A stretch of 29,690 nt of DNA from IMG/VR virus record IMGVR_UViG_3300000117_000157, positions 1 through 29,690 of that record. One strand, 5' to 3'. The DNA comes from a virus. The position numbers were made by a program, and so were the translations under genes. Positions 1 through 7,150 of this stretch are shown piece by piece; position 1 is the stretch's first letter; every line of letters begins with the position of its first letter. The notes below the pieces were generated by a model. That model worked only from the letters and a program-made list of their open reading frames with translations, searched no databases and had not been told where the DNA came from.

Positions 1-928
1 GTGGGGTATAAGGAGTAGAATATGATTTACCTACTTCCACTTGTAAATCTGCCATATCAACATAATAAGGTTGACTATCCGCAAGAGGGTAAAAATATTG
101 ATAAAAATTATAAGTAACACTAGCAGTCCATGTATATGTGATTAATTGCCATTCAGGTGTTAAAGTTCTAGTCGCACTAAAAGCTGAATTTCCACTACCA
201 AAATAAGTACTATACGTAAAGCTTCTGGAGCTTAAATTAGGACTACATCTTGCCCAATAACTTACCATTATAGTATCCCCTTGAGTTACTGGAGTATATA
301 CTCCATATGCCATGCCTCCATCAACCCCAACGGTTCTAGTGACATGTATACGCATGCAGTTTGTCCCTTTAACATATCCACCACCCTCAACAATTTCTTT
401 TACGTGACATGTATTAGGTAAATGTGCCTGTCCATGCCACATAGTAGGGAAATTTGTTGAATTAATAGATACTCTTGTATCTGTAGCTATACTTTCATGT
501 ACCTGATGGTAGCCGTCTGACCTAACATAACCTTGACTACCGTCTTGACTACTATTATATGCGTGTATACTAAAAGTTGTATCACTTATTTTTTTAATAA
601 AATAATTAGTGTAAGCTGATATTCCACCCCCTGTGGTGTTAGCTTTTACAGCGTCAAAAGTTCTAAACGGGTGATTAGAAGAAGTTGTAACAATATTATT
701 AGACACAGAAGAGATTGTACCTATACTAAAATATTGATTACTATTGTATTGATTAGTATTATAAGTTCCCCAAGCGTTAGTAGTAGTAAATCTACTATTA
801 CCGTCTCCGCCACTAGCTAAAGGTATTAAGTTTGTAGTAGGCTCACCAGCATACGACTTAGCATCGTGTGCATCCAAACACAATACTAATCCATCAGTAA
901 CTATTTTTCCACCATATCTTTGAGCCAT
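1..928 (-). CDS. Tail fibre / LamG-like structural protein, 5' part (runs off window)
   Basis: The reading frame is open from the ATG at 928 down to base 1 (309 codons) and continues out of the window. The N-terminus, MAQRYGGKIVTDGLVLCLDA, is of the type that starts concanavalin A/LamG-like phage structural proteins. Residues about 75-120 resemble the short beta domain (HPFRTFDAV..YFIKKISDTTF) often repeated in phage fibres. Residues about 180-309 look like a carbohydrate-binding jelly roll (TIMVSYWARCS, TPEWQLITYTWT, ADLQVEVGKSYSTPY). The likely role is host-surface recognition or virion decoration at the tail tip. It has its own promoter-like element and is separated by a terminator from the outer-membrane-type gene upstream. 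I see the domain signatures; the receptor is unknown. Confidence 0.75.
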   Translation of the reverse strand, partial: MAQRYGGKIVTDGLVLCLDAHDAKSYAGEPTTNLIPLASGGDGNSRFTTTNAWGTYNTNQYNSNQYFSIGTISSVSNNIVTTSSNHPFRTFDAVKANTTGGGISAYTNYFIKKISDTTFSIHAYNSSQDGSQGYVRSDGYHQVHESIATDTRVSINSTNFPTMWHGQAHLPNTCHVKEIVEGGGYVKGTNCMRIHVTRTVGVDGGMAYGVYTPVTQGDTIMVSYWARCSPNLSSRSFTYSTYFGSGNSAFSATRTLTPEWQLITYTWTASVTYNFYQYFYPLADSQPYYVDMADLQVEVGKSYSTPYTP

Positions 929-930
929 AT

Positions 931-950
931 CTTATTATATATTACACTTT
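931..950 (-). promoter_or_regulatory. GTGTA-type promoter-like element of the fibre gene
   Basis: Read on the minus strand, AAAGTGTAATATATAATAAG lies directly upstream of the fibre start. The first G of GTGTA is 19 bases from the ATG. The same element precedes eight other genes in the window. There is no Shine-Dalgarno sequence between it and the ATG. A promoter role is inferred from the recurrence and fixed spacing. Confidence 0.55.
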
Positions 951-976
951 TATTCTTTTTTTTTTACTGGCAACAT

Positions 977-1011
977 AAAAAAAGCGGCCCCCGCTACGCA
1001 GTGACCGCTTT
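977..1011 (-). terminator. Rho-independent terminator after the outer-membrane-type gene
   Basis: On the minus strand a 7-bp stem AAAGCGG/CCGCTTT (1011-1005 with 987-981) encloses a GC-rich 17-base loop and runs into seven T's. It begins 24 bases after the stop codon of the minus-strand gene ending at 1035 and lies just before the promoter-like element of the next gene, as expected for a unit boundary. Confidence 0.8.
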
Positions 1012-1034
1012 ATAGTTTTACTCCTTATTTCTAA

Positions 1035-1742
1035 TTAGAAATTCCATCGAACACCAGCAGAAGCGGCCACGTCTCCCACGAACTGTTCTGTTGCGAAGTT
1101 ATAATTGACAACATCAAAATTATTGTCAAACCAGCCTACTTGGCCAAAAACTTCTAATTTGTCCCAAAGTACCTTTGAGGCGTCCAGCTTTACGCTAGCA
1201 GTTTCATAATCAGTCATCTGGCCATACTCAACAGAAGGGGTTAATTTAAGAACCCCAAAAACATCAAAACTCTTTTTTAACCCAACAATATAACCTCTTT
1301 GAGAATACCCTGCATTAGCTACGTCTAAATCGTAAGTGCCAACTACATAAGGGGTGATATATTTATTATTTAAAGAAAGAGTTAACCTGCCTTCTGTGGA
1401 GTTTGCTCCTGCTGCGACTTGATGTTGAAAAATTTGAACGTCGCCTTTTAAAGAAAAACTTTCAAAAAGCTCGATGCTTTTCCCTACGCCCACGTTCGCA
1501 TGCAATTCATCAAGTCCGGAGCCAGCGTCTAAAACCGTAGCGCCTACATAAGTATCAACCCCATGATACTGAGACCCAATGTCAAAACCTGCGAAAGCTT
1601 GAGAGCCAGTTTTTGCTAGACCGTTAACAATATAGTTAGATGTGTAACCTGTGTTTACGCTAGCCTTAAGGTTAGATCCTTTTTCAGCCATAATATTCGC
1701 TGAAATAACAATGCTTAGTAATGATAAAATGAATTTCTTCAT
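1035..1742 (-). CDS. Secreted outer-membrane beta-barrel-type protein (TorF/porin-like)
   Basis: The 235-residue product starts with a classic signal peptide: MKK, a hydrophobic core (FILSLLSIVISANI), then a cleavage-like MAEKG. The mature part is alternating hydrophobic/polar beta strands rich in G, Y and V. It ends in WNF, the aromatic C-terminal signature that the BAM machinery recognises. The first strand pair (TGYTSNYIVNGLAKT..AFAGFDIGSQYHG) resembles the TorF-type porin pattern, but that family match is tentative. A longer start exists at 1751. I chose 1742 because the promoter-like element GTGTAATATA occupies 1760-1751, abutting the upstream ATG, and the 18-base spacing to 1742 matches the other units. 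It is probably exported to the host outer membrane; receptor masking or uptake are possible roles. A terminator follows. Confidence 0.75.
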   Translation of the reverse strand: MKKFILSLLSIVISANIMAEKGSNLKASVNTGYTSNYIVNGLAKTGSQAFAGFDIGSQYHGVDTYVGATVLDAGSGLDELHANVGVGKSIELFESFSLKGDVQIFQHQVAAGANSTEGRLTLSLNNKYITPYVVGTYDLDVANAGYSQRGYIVGLKKSFDVFGVLKLTPSVEYGQMTDYETASVKLDASKVLWDKLEVFGQVGWFDNNFDVVNYNFATEQFVGDVAASAGVRWNF

Positions 1743-1761
1743 ACGTTTCATATATTACACC
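1743..1761 (-). promoter_or_regulatory. GTGTA-type promoter-like element; decides the start of the barrel gene
   Basis: On the minus strand GTGTAATATATGAAACGT ends immediately before the ATG at 1742, an 18-base spacing from the first G. The upstream in-frame ATG at 1751 overlaps the A/T part of the element, which argues against its use. Confidence 0.5.
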
Positions 1762-1794
1762 ACTTTATCTTTGTTTCAATATTTAATTTAAAAA

Positions 1795-2463
1795 TTGAAA
1801 TTGTATCGTAATATTAGTATGGGTCAATTAAACGCAAACACTCCATACATCGAATGCTACATACGGCACAAATATATTTATGGCCCCCAAGAGAAAGGTT
1901 TGACTGAAGGTTATATATTTGGAGCGAAATCGATGTTAAATAGACCTATGCATTTTCATTTTCAATCTTGTGAGGGTGCTATATTTTGGATGATGCCAAT
2001 ATCTGCATTTTGCCATAAAGAAGATTACGACGAAATATCTAATGATGAGCATAAAAGACTATCTATATTGCAAACTTGGGACTGCCAATCAAATAATATT
2101 GGGGTTACTACATTTGCATTTTTACAAAACAAGCGGGTGGATGTTCACTGCAGGGATGACAAATGGAGAAGTGGTAATTATATCTTTACTATTGATGATT
2201 ATGAAGGCGACTTAAACGAATTAAATGTTGGTTATTCAAATGATCAAGATAGTAAGTGTTATCATTTTATATGTTTAGACGATGGGAATATATGCATTCC
2301 ACCAAATAATTTACTACGATGGCATAATCCTGATTTTATCACTCCTTACGACAAAAAAAATCCCCCGAAGTATAAGATCTTTAAAGATCAAATGTCTTCA
2401 GAGGATATTGATATGACTTATGCTAAAAGCCCTTATTTATTTTATACTCAACATAAAGAATAA
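1795..2463 (+). CDS. Conserved-type phage protein of unknown function
   Basis: This encodes 222 residues from a TTG at 1795, or 214 from the ATG at 1819. I do not recognise a catalytic family. It is a soluble, aromatic-rich, probably beta-rich protein with many His, Cys and Trp (ECYIRHKYIYG, HFHFQSCEGAIFWMMPISAF, LQTWDCQSNNIG, CYHFICLDDGNICIPPNN, LLRWHNPDF). The style resembles uncharacterised proteins of marine myoviruses, but I could not search. The TTG start gives MKLYRNIS; the ATG start lies 18 bases after a weak element (TTGTATCGTAATATTAG) and may be the true start. It is divergent from the barrel gene, with only 43-76 bases between the starts, and convergent with the small minus-strand genes, whose end is 4 bases away. 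Confidence 0.75.
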   Translation: MKLYRNISMGQLNANTPYIECYIRHKYIYGPQEKGLTEGYIFGAKSMLNRPMHFHFQSCEGAIFWMMPISAFCHKEDYDEISNDEHKRLSILQTWDCQSNNIGVTTFAFLQNKRVDVHCRDDKWRSGNYIFTIDDYEGDLNELNVGYSNDQDSKCYHFICLDDGNICIPPNNLLRWHNPDFITPYDKKNPPKYKIFKDQMSSEDIDMTYAKSPYLFYTQHKE

Positions 2464-2467
2464 GGTG

Positions 2468-2650
2468 CTATGGTGAATCAATAAACCCAATGCCGCTTCC
2501 GCCTCTTTGAATTGAAGAGGCGTCAAAAAGAATTTCAATAGCAGTGAAAACCTCCTCTATTGAAACTTCACTTTTATCAATTGTGACATTAATATCAGGA
2601 ATAAAACTGCCTGAAAAATCTGGAGGCAAGGAATGGCTAAAATTATACAT
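2468..2650 (-). CDS. Small unknown protein (60 aa)
   Basis: A 60-residue acidic product (MYNFSHSLPPDFSG..DINVTIDKSEVSIEEVF..FIDSP) with no signal peptide or membrane segment. Its ATG lies 4 bases after the stop of the 128-aa gene upstream, so the two are probably co-transcribed and translationally coupled. A perfect 8-bp inverted repeat (CGCCTCTT/AAGAGGCG, 2500-2522) lies inside its 3' end. The function is unknown. The tight packing between neighbours supports it as real, but its size leaves doubt. Confidence 0.5.
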   Translation of the reverse strand: MYNFSHSLPPDFSGSFIPDINVTIDKSEVSIEEVFTAIEILFDASSIQRGGSGIGFIDSP

Positions 2651-2654
2651 ATGA

Positions 2655-3041
2655 TTAAATAACTATATCCTCATGTCCATGAGGAGGTTCTGGGACAGGG
2701 TCTCCACTAACAGGGAACGGAAAATCTGATATAACAACAGGGTGATCAATGCGCCCTGAAACACTATTTTTTAAACTTTCCCACCATCCCTGACCTGAAG
2801 CGTACGTATTGCAAATCTCTGTTAAATTGCCCGTCAAGTAATCGTAGGCGATTGGCTCTGTCCAACCTGTAGACCCGTCTACATACTGGGACTCTGTAAT
2901 AGGGCTATCGTAAGAATCTATACCTGAAAATGTACAATTTAAGCCTATCACTAGTGAATTGACACCTGTTTGCAGAGAGTTATCCCATGAGGGATCAAGC
3001 CTGACGAAAGAATAATTGAAATCTCCTGAAATGTGCGACAT
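2655..3041 (-). CDS. Unknown phage protein (128 aa)
   Basis: The product begins MSHISGDFNYSFVRLDPSWD and has a Ser/Thr/Asp-rich, probably beta-structured body. It ends in a Pro-rich acidic tail (FPVSGDPVPEPPHGHEDIVI). I see no signal peptide, membrane helix or catalytic motif. It is the first gene of a two-gene minus-strand unit, with a GTGTA-type element 23 bases upstream of the ATG, the longest spacing of the set. The composition would fit a small virion-associated or tail-tip protein, but this is only a guess from style and location. Confidence 0.6.
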   Translation of the reverse strand: MSHISGDFNYSFVRLDPSWDNSLQTGVNSLVIGLNCTFSGIDSYDSPITESQYVDGSTGWTEPIAYDYLTGNLTEICNTYASGQGWWESLKNSVSGRIDHPVVISDFPFPVSGDPVPEPPHGHEDIVI

Positions 3042-3066
3042 AATATTTGTTAATTATTTTACACTA
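3042..3066 (-). promoter_or_regulatory. GTGTA-type promoter-like element of the 128-aa gene
   Basis: On the minus strand TTAGTGTAAAATAATTAAC follows a long T run just after the glycosyltransferase stop. The first G of GTGTA is 23 bases before the ATG at 3041. No Shine-Dalgarno sequence is present. Confidence 0.45.
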
Positions 3067-3080
3067 AAAAAAAAAATTTT

Positions 3081-4190
3081 CTACTTGTTTACCAAGACAA
3101 AATTAAATTTAGATGTGAATTTGCAATTTTCGTAAACCGTGTTTTGGCCAAGCACTAAGTGTTCAAAATAATTTTCGTAATACTTATAAATTCTTTCTGG
3201 GTCAAAGTTTTGTGTGGCATACGCTCTTGCTGTACGAGGGTTAATTTTGTCGGAAAGCAATACGGCATGATAAAATTCATTTATAGACTTACATCTGAAT
3301 CCTGTTACCCCGTGAAGATTATATTCTGCCATGCCGCCCCAATCTGTAGATATAACTGGAGTCCCACATAGCATAGCTTCGATCATTGTCCAGCCGCAAG
3401 GTTCAGAATACAAAGAGGGCATTAACATGGCTTTAGCTTTTGAAAGCAGTTTTGCTCGTTCTTCGAAACTTACAGTATGTATAAATTCGCTATACTTACA
3501 ATCTTTATCTAGCGAATTGCGCATGTTCTGCGGTCCTACAAATTTTATTTTAGTTTTTAGTATTTGAGCTAATTTTTGAGCCACCAAAACACCTTTAGTG
3601 TCTACCATTCTTCCTAAATAAATTAGGTAATCGTCTTTTTTTTCGCTAAGAGGAAAATCATCTTTATCAAAAGAAGGGGGGATGACTTGATCAGTCCATT
3701 TAGGGCATTTTTCTCCATATTTTTGCAAGATGGTGTGCATATGAGTGTAGCTTTCAAAAACCCTATTGGGAGCAAAACAAGAATCGTATCCGATACTAGG
3801 CTCCACAATGTACCCCTTATTGATTTTTTCTGTCGTTTTTTTGTGCCCGAAACCCCAAAACGCTAAAATCATATCGTTTTCATTTTGAAATGTTTGATTT
3901 ATGAATTTGACAGCATTTTGATTGAACTCTTCGTGGGTTTTATTTTCAACATCTTCCGAATTAAACTCTTTCCATGTTTGATGCCCGTAATCTTTTTCAT
4001 AAGTAGCCCTTGAAACAACATCAAAATGCTGCGTGCAATTCACTTCGGAATCTGGATGACCGTAGTGATATACGGTATGACCTCTTTTTGTCATGTGCTC
4101 ACAAAACCTGTAAACCTTTTGAACGAACGGTGAAATCGTAATTTCCTTACGGGTGGGGTAAGATGGAATTGAGAGGGCATGAAAAACCAT
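3081..4190 (-). CDS. GT4-family (GT-B fold) glycosyltransferase
   Basis: The 369-residue product matches retaining GT-B glycosyltransferases of family GT4. The N-terminal acceptor half begins with MVFHALSIPSYPT and a helix ending in HMTKRGHTVYHYG. The C-terminal nucleotide-sugar half has YLGRMVDTKG (191-200), KFVGP (217-220) and the EX7E signature EPCGWTMIE with E263 and E271. This is followed by AMLCGTPVISTDWGGMAEY, the usual donor-binding loop. Reaction: transfer of a sugar from a nucleotide-sugar donor. The acceptor is unknown; it could be host surface polysaccharide, a virion protein or modified DNA bases. It is a single gene divergent from phoH, and its leader lacks a good GTGTA element (weak match TGATAATAT). 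It has no signal peptide, so it is cytoplasmic. Confidence 0.88.
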   Translation of the reverse strand: MVFHALSIPSYPTRKEITISPFVQKVYRFCEHMTKRGHTVYHYGHPDSEVNCTQHFDVVSRATYEKDYGHQTWKEFNSEDVENKTHEEFNQNAVKFINQTFQNENDMILAFWGFGHKKTTEKINKGYIVEPSIGYDSCFAPNRVFESYTHMHTILQKYGEKCPKWTDQVIPPSFDKDDFPLSEKKDDYLIYLGRMVDTKGVLVAQKLAQILKTKIKFVGPQNMRNSLDKDCKYSEFIHTVSFEERAKLLSKAKAMLMPSLYSEPCGWTMIEAMLCGTPVISTDWGGMAEYNLHGVTGFRCKSINEFYHAVLLSDKINPRTARAYATQNFDPERIYKYYENYFEHLVLGQNTVYENCKFTSKFNFVLVNK

Positions 4191-4223
4191 ATATCAATAT
4201 TATCAGGTTAAAATGCATTATCA

Positions 4224-4242
4224 AGTGTAATATATATCAAAT
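4224..4242 (+). promoter_or_regulatory. GTGTA-type promoter-like element of the PhoH-terminase operon
   Basis: AGTGTAATATATATCAAAT directly precedes the phoH ATG; the first G of GTGTA is 18 bases from it. It is one of the best matches to the shared element and heads the six-gene operon. Confidence 0.6.
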
Positions 4243-4959
4243 ATGAGTAAACGGAAAAGGCCAGCAGATTCAGCTGCTGATGATTCGGTTTTAGAGATTA
4301 AATATAAATTCAAACTTTTATTTGAAAAATTTAACTTAACAAAAAAACAAAAAGACTTTTTAAAATTAGCGTTTGACGACGACACTAAAATCGTCTTTTT
4401 ACTGGGGCCAGCGGGGAGCAGTAAGACTTTTATAGCCACTTATGCAGCTTTACAGCTGTTCAGCATGAACAATGAGTATGATATTTTTTATGTCAGAACT
4501 ATAGCTGAAAGTGCAGAAAGAAGCTTGGGTTCTTTGCCGGGGGATGTAGAAGAAAAATTCGACCCTTTCATGATGCCTTTAAGGGAGAAGCTTCAAGAAA
4601 TATTAAAAATGCAAAGCGTGAAATCATTGTTTAACGAAGGGGTCATAAGCTGCGCACCGATTAATTACTTAAGGGGAGCAAGCTGGAAAAATAAATTACT
4701 CATTTGTGATGAAGCTCAGAATTTTACACGCAAAGAATTAGTAACACTAATCACAAGGATAGGAGATAATTGTAAATATTTCATATGCGGAGATTTAATG
4801 CAATCGGATATTAACGGGAAGAGCGGGTTAGCACCTATATCTTCAATTTTTGCAGATAGCGAATCTGCAAAAAACGGCATACATGTTTTTGAATTCGGCA
4901 AAGAAGATATATTAAGAAGTGAAATTCTTAAATTTATCATAAGTAGACTTGAAAATTAA
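4243..4959 (+). CDS. phoH: PhoH-like P-loop ATPase
   Basis: A 238-residue PhoH-family protein. It has Walker A GPAGSSKT (55-62, K61), the VRTIAESAERSLGSLPGD segment typical of PhoH, an INYLRG segment near 140, Walker B LLICDEAQN (D156, E157) and the sensor-like FICGDLMQSD. The family has ATPase activity and is widespread in phages, where it is linked to RNA metabolism or phosphate stress, though its role remains unsettled. The glycine before the catalytic Lys is replaced by Ser (GSSKT instead of GTGKT); terL shows the same substitution. A short charged N-terminal extension precedes the domain. It is the first gene of the operon that ends with the large terminase. Confidence 0.93.
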   Translation: MSKRKRPADSAADDSVLEIKYKFKLLFEKFNLTKKQKDFLKLAFDDDTKIVFLLGPAGSSKTFIATYAALQLFSMNNEYDIFYVRTIAESAERSLGSLPGDVEEKFDPFMMPLREKLQEILKMQSVKSLFNEGVISCAPINYLRGASWKNKLLICDEAQNFTRKELVTLITRIGDNCKYFICGDLMQSDINGKSGLAPISSIFADSESAKNGIHVFEFGKEDILRSEILKFIISRLEN

Positions 4960-4965
4960 TAAAAC

Positions 4966-4972
4966 AGAAAGA
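4966..4972 (+). promoter_or_regulatory. Ribosome binding site AGAAAGA of the zinc-ribbon gene
   Basis: AGAAAGA lies 9 bases before the ATG at 4982. The same heptamer type precedes the major capsid gene and one tube gene, none of which has a GTGTA element next to its start. Confidence 0.5.
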
Positions 4973-4981
4973 TAATAAACA

Positions 4982-5353
4982 ATGGCACATTTATTCTGTA
5001 GCGAATGCGGCAGCAAAAATATTTATACCTTATCAAAACCTAAGTTTTGTCAGTCTTGCGGCAATTCTTTTGTTATGGCTTCGCACGTAAAAAAGGCAAA
5101 GGCATCTTTCGGTAATTCTAACGAGCAAGCTGAAGAATCTTTACCTGATATTACGAAACTACAATATGAAATTAATGTAGGGAAAAATAATGTTAATTTA
5201 GGGTCTTTGTTGGATAATCCCATGAACCCTGATGATGTAAGCTACAATAAAGGTAACATTGAGTTTAAAAAAATATCACAGAATGAATATTTAAGTTTAT
5301 CTACATCAGAGTGTGCTTCCAGCAAAACTGTTAAACACATTGAGGGTGAATAA
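4982..5353 (+). CDS. Zinc-ribbon protein
   Basis: A 123-residue protein. It has an N-terminal four-Cys zinc ribbon, CSEC (C6, C9) and CQSC (C23, C26), followed by a basic linker (HVKKAKASFG) and an acidic, probably extended C-terminal half. There is no enzymatic motif. Zinc ribbons of this kind bind nucleic acid or mediate protein contacts. Lying 22 bases after phoH and overlapping the sigma-like gene, it could be a transcription or packaging accessory factor, but no function can be assigned. Confidence 0.78.
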   Translation: MAHLFCSECGSKNIYTLSKPKFCQSCGNSFVMASHVKKAKASFGNSNEQAEESLPDITKLQYEINVGKNNVNLGSLLDNPMNPDDVSYNKGNIEFKKISQNEYLSLSTSECASSKTVKHIEGE

Positions 5354-6047
5354 GCAAAAATATACATATGTAGATAAAACTGATATTATTGACAACGAAA
5401 TAAGAAAAAGGTTCTATAAGTGGCATTTAAAAGCTTTAGCTTGGCTGGATTTTGAAGATGTTTCGCAGATAATCCGTTTTCATATATATAAAAAATGGGA
5501 ACAATGGGACCAAAGTCGCCCCATAGAACCTTGGGCTAATAAGATTATATCTAACCAATTAAAGAATATACTTCGTAATTACTACGCTAGTTTTGCTCGC
5601 CCATGTCTAAATTGCAAACATAACCAAGCGTATTCAGATGCTGACCATAGTTTGTGTGGTTTTACTCCTAGCGGATTTCAAGATTCAGGATGCGAAGATT
5701 ATGCAAAGTGGGAAAAAAGTAAAAAGAACGCATACGATATTAAGATCCCTGTTTCTTTAGAAAACGTAACCTATAAAAAAACTTCTCAATTCTCCGATCA
5801 TATCTCAATGTACGCAGCAGAAGACAAACTTCATGAGGCTATGCGTAAAAATTTAAACAGTAGGCATTTTTTTATATACAAGATGCTGTTTATTGACTGT
5901 GTTGATGAAGAACAGGTTGCTGAAATACTGGGCTACAAAACGAATGAAAAAGGCCGAAAAGCCGGGTACAAACAAATAAAAAACTTAAAAAATATGTATA
6001 AAAATATGGCCAAAAAATTTATTATAAAATACGACATATTCTTATGA
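5346..6047 (+). CDS. Sigma-factor-like protein with four-Cys insertion
   Basis: A product of about 233 residues that looks like a divergent phage sigma factor. Residues about 33-80 (LAWLDFEDVSQIIRFHIYKK..PIEPWANKIISNQLKN) match the pattern of sigma region 2, with aromatic residues and a WA.KII..Q helix. Residues about 177-219 (FIYKMLFIDCVDEEQVAEIL..GRKAGYKQIK) resemble a region 4 helix-turn-helix. Between them sits CLNC-x13-C-x11-C (C87, C90, C104, C116), a likely zinc site. The start is uncertain: GTG at 5346 overlaps the upstream gene by 8 bases, and GTG at 5313 would overlap by 41. There is no in-frame ATG near. It may direct host RNA polymerase to phage promoters, possibly the GTGTA elements. 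The family call is by eye. Confidence 0.7.
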   Translation: MNKQKYTYVDKTDIIDNEIRKRFYKWHLKALAWLDFEDVSQIIRFHIYKKWEQWDQSRPIEPWANKIISNQLKNILRNYYASFARPCLNCKHNQAYSDADHSLCGFTPSGFQDSGCEDYAKWEKSKKNAYDIKIPVSLENVTYKKTSQFSDHISMYAAEDKLHEAMRKNLNSRHFFIYKMLFIDCVDEEQVAEILGYKTNEKGRKAGYKQIKNLKNMYKNMAKKFIIKYDIFL

Positions 6048-7150
6048 AAGACCCAACTTCAACTTATTATGTTTTATCGAAAGAAGAAAAATCAAAAAGT
6101 TTAGAGCTTTTTAAAAAACACGATGGCAATTTGCTTTTATGCATTAGGGAACTGTTCAATAACCCTAAAGAGCGGGGCACAACTAGCAAAGGTAGGGCTG
6201 TCAGAGAATTTTGGATTGAGAAAGGCTTAAGCTACAGAACTAAAGTGAGAGGGGGAGCTTCTGCGCCATCTTCAATACCTAAAAGTAAAATGGTTTTGAC
6301 TCCTGAAGAGGAATCTTTTATAAAAAAGCATTACACTCCCGAGTTGACAAAAAAAGAGGTTGCAAAAATCATTTGGCCTGACGAGAGTAAAAAAAGAAAC
6401 TTTTTTGATGGTCAAAAATTCGCTTTGATGTCTGATTTTGTTAATAAAGAGTTTTCTTCAATGAATCTCAGGGATGATGCTATAACCGAAAGGTATTCCC
6501 CTCCTAGGATTTTATCGGCGCTCATCAAGAGGGTCAGTAAAATAATAATGAAAGAGTTTGATCCTGATAAGTTATCTATGCAGGACAAAAAGCATTTAGA
6601 AAAACTTTTAACTTACTTGGCTGCCCCTAGATTTAATCAAGTTATTAATTCATACGCCACTAAAGAGTCTAGAGATTTATTTGAGTCAGAGTATATCAGG
6701 AGTACGTGGGACAAGCCCGATTTAACATCCGACGAATTAAACCTATATATAAACGTTTGCATGGATTATGTAAACCTAAGAGAAATTGAAATTCAGAAAC
6801 AGAAACTGAATCAAATGTTTGACGAAACCGAAGGTCAGAATGATTTAACAATGAGGTTGACCGAGATGTTAAAGACCAAGGCCGAAGAGTATAATCAGTG
6901 CACAAATCGCATAGATAAAATGCTGGCTAAATTAAACGGAGAAAGATCCAAGAGAATACAAAATCAAAATCAACGAAATGCGTCTATTCTCTCTCTTGTT
7001 CAATTATTTCAAGACGAACAGGAGCGTAAATTAATGATTCAGATGGCTGATATGCAAAAAAAAATCGTTTACGAGGAAGCCGATCAAATCGAAAAGATGT
7101 CCGAATGGAAAGCTAGAGTTTTAGGAATCAGTAAAAATGACGCAATATGA
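6044..7150 (+). CDS. Coiled-coil protein, candidate small terminase subunit
   Basis: A 368-residue protein whose ATG overlaps the previous stop by 4 bases. The N-terminal third is basic with helix-turn-helix-like stretches (LSKEEKSKSLELFKKHDGN, LTPEEESFIKKHYTPELTK). The C-terminal half is a long charged coiled coil (about residues 225-365). I find no enzymatic motif. Placement two genes before the large terminase, with a DNA-binding-like N-terminus and an oligomerising coiled coil, fits a small terminase subunit, although it is about twice the usual length. It could equally be another DNA-binding protein. Confidence 0.6.
   Translation: MKDPTSTYYVLSKEEKSKSLELFKKHDGNLLLCIRELFNNPKERGTTSKGRAVREFWIEKGLSYRTKVRGGASAPSSIPKSKMVLTPEEESFIKKHYTPELTKKEVAKIIWPDESKKRNFFDGQKFALMSDFVNKEFSSMNLRDDAITERYSPPRILSALIKRVSKIIMKEFDPDKLSMQDKKHLEKLLTYLAAPRFNQVINSYATKESRDLFESEYIRSTWDKPDLTSDELNLYINVCMDYVNLREIEIQKQKLNQMFDETEGQNDLTMRLTEMLKTKAEEYNQCTNRIDKMLAKLNGERSKRIQNQNQRNASILSLVQLFQDEQERKLMIQMADMQKKIVYEEADQIEKMSEWKARVLGISKNDAI

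Noticed and set aside
2500-2522. Terminator for the + strand gene at 1795-2463
   Set aside because: The 8-bp inverted repeat CGCCTCTT/AAGAGGCG is perfect but has no T run on either strand and lies inside the 60-aa coding region. It may still stabilise a 3' end.
3159-3567. Plus-strand frames within the glycosyltransferase gene
   Set aside because: They are antisense to a recognised enzyme and have no domain signature.
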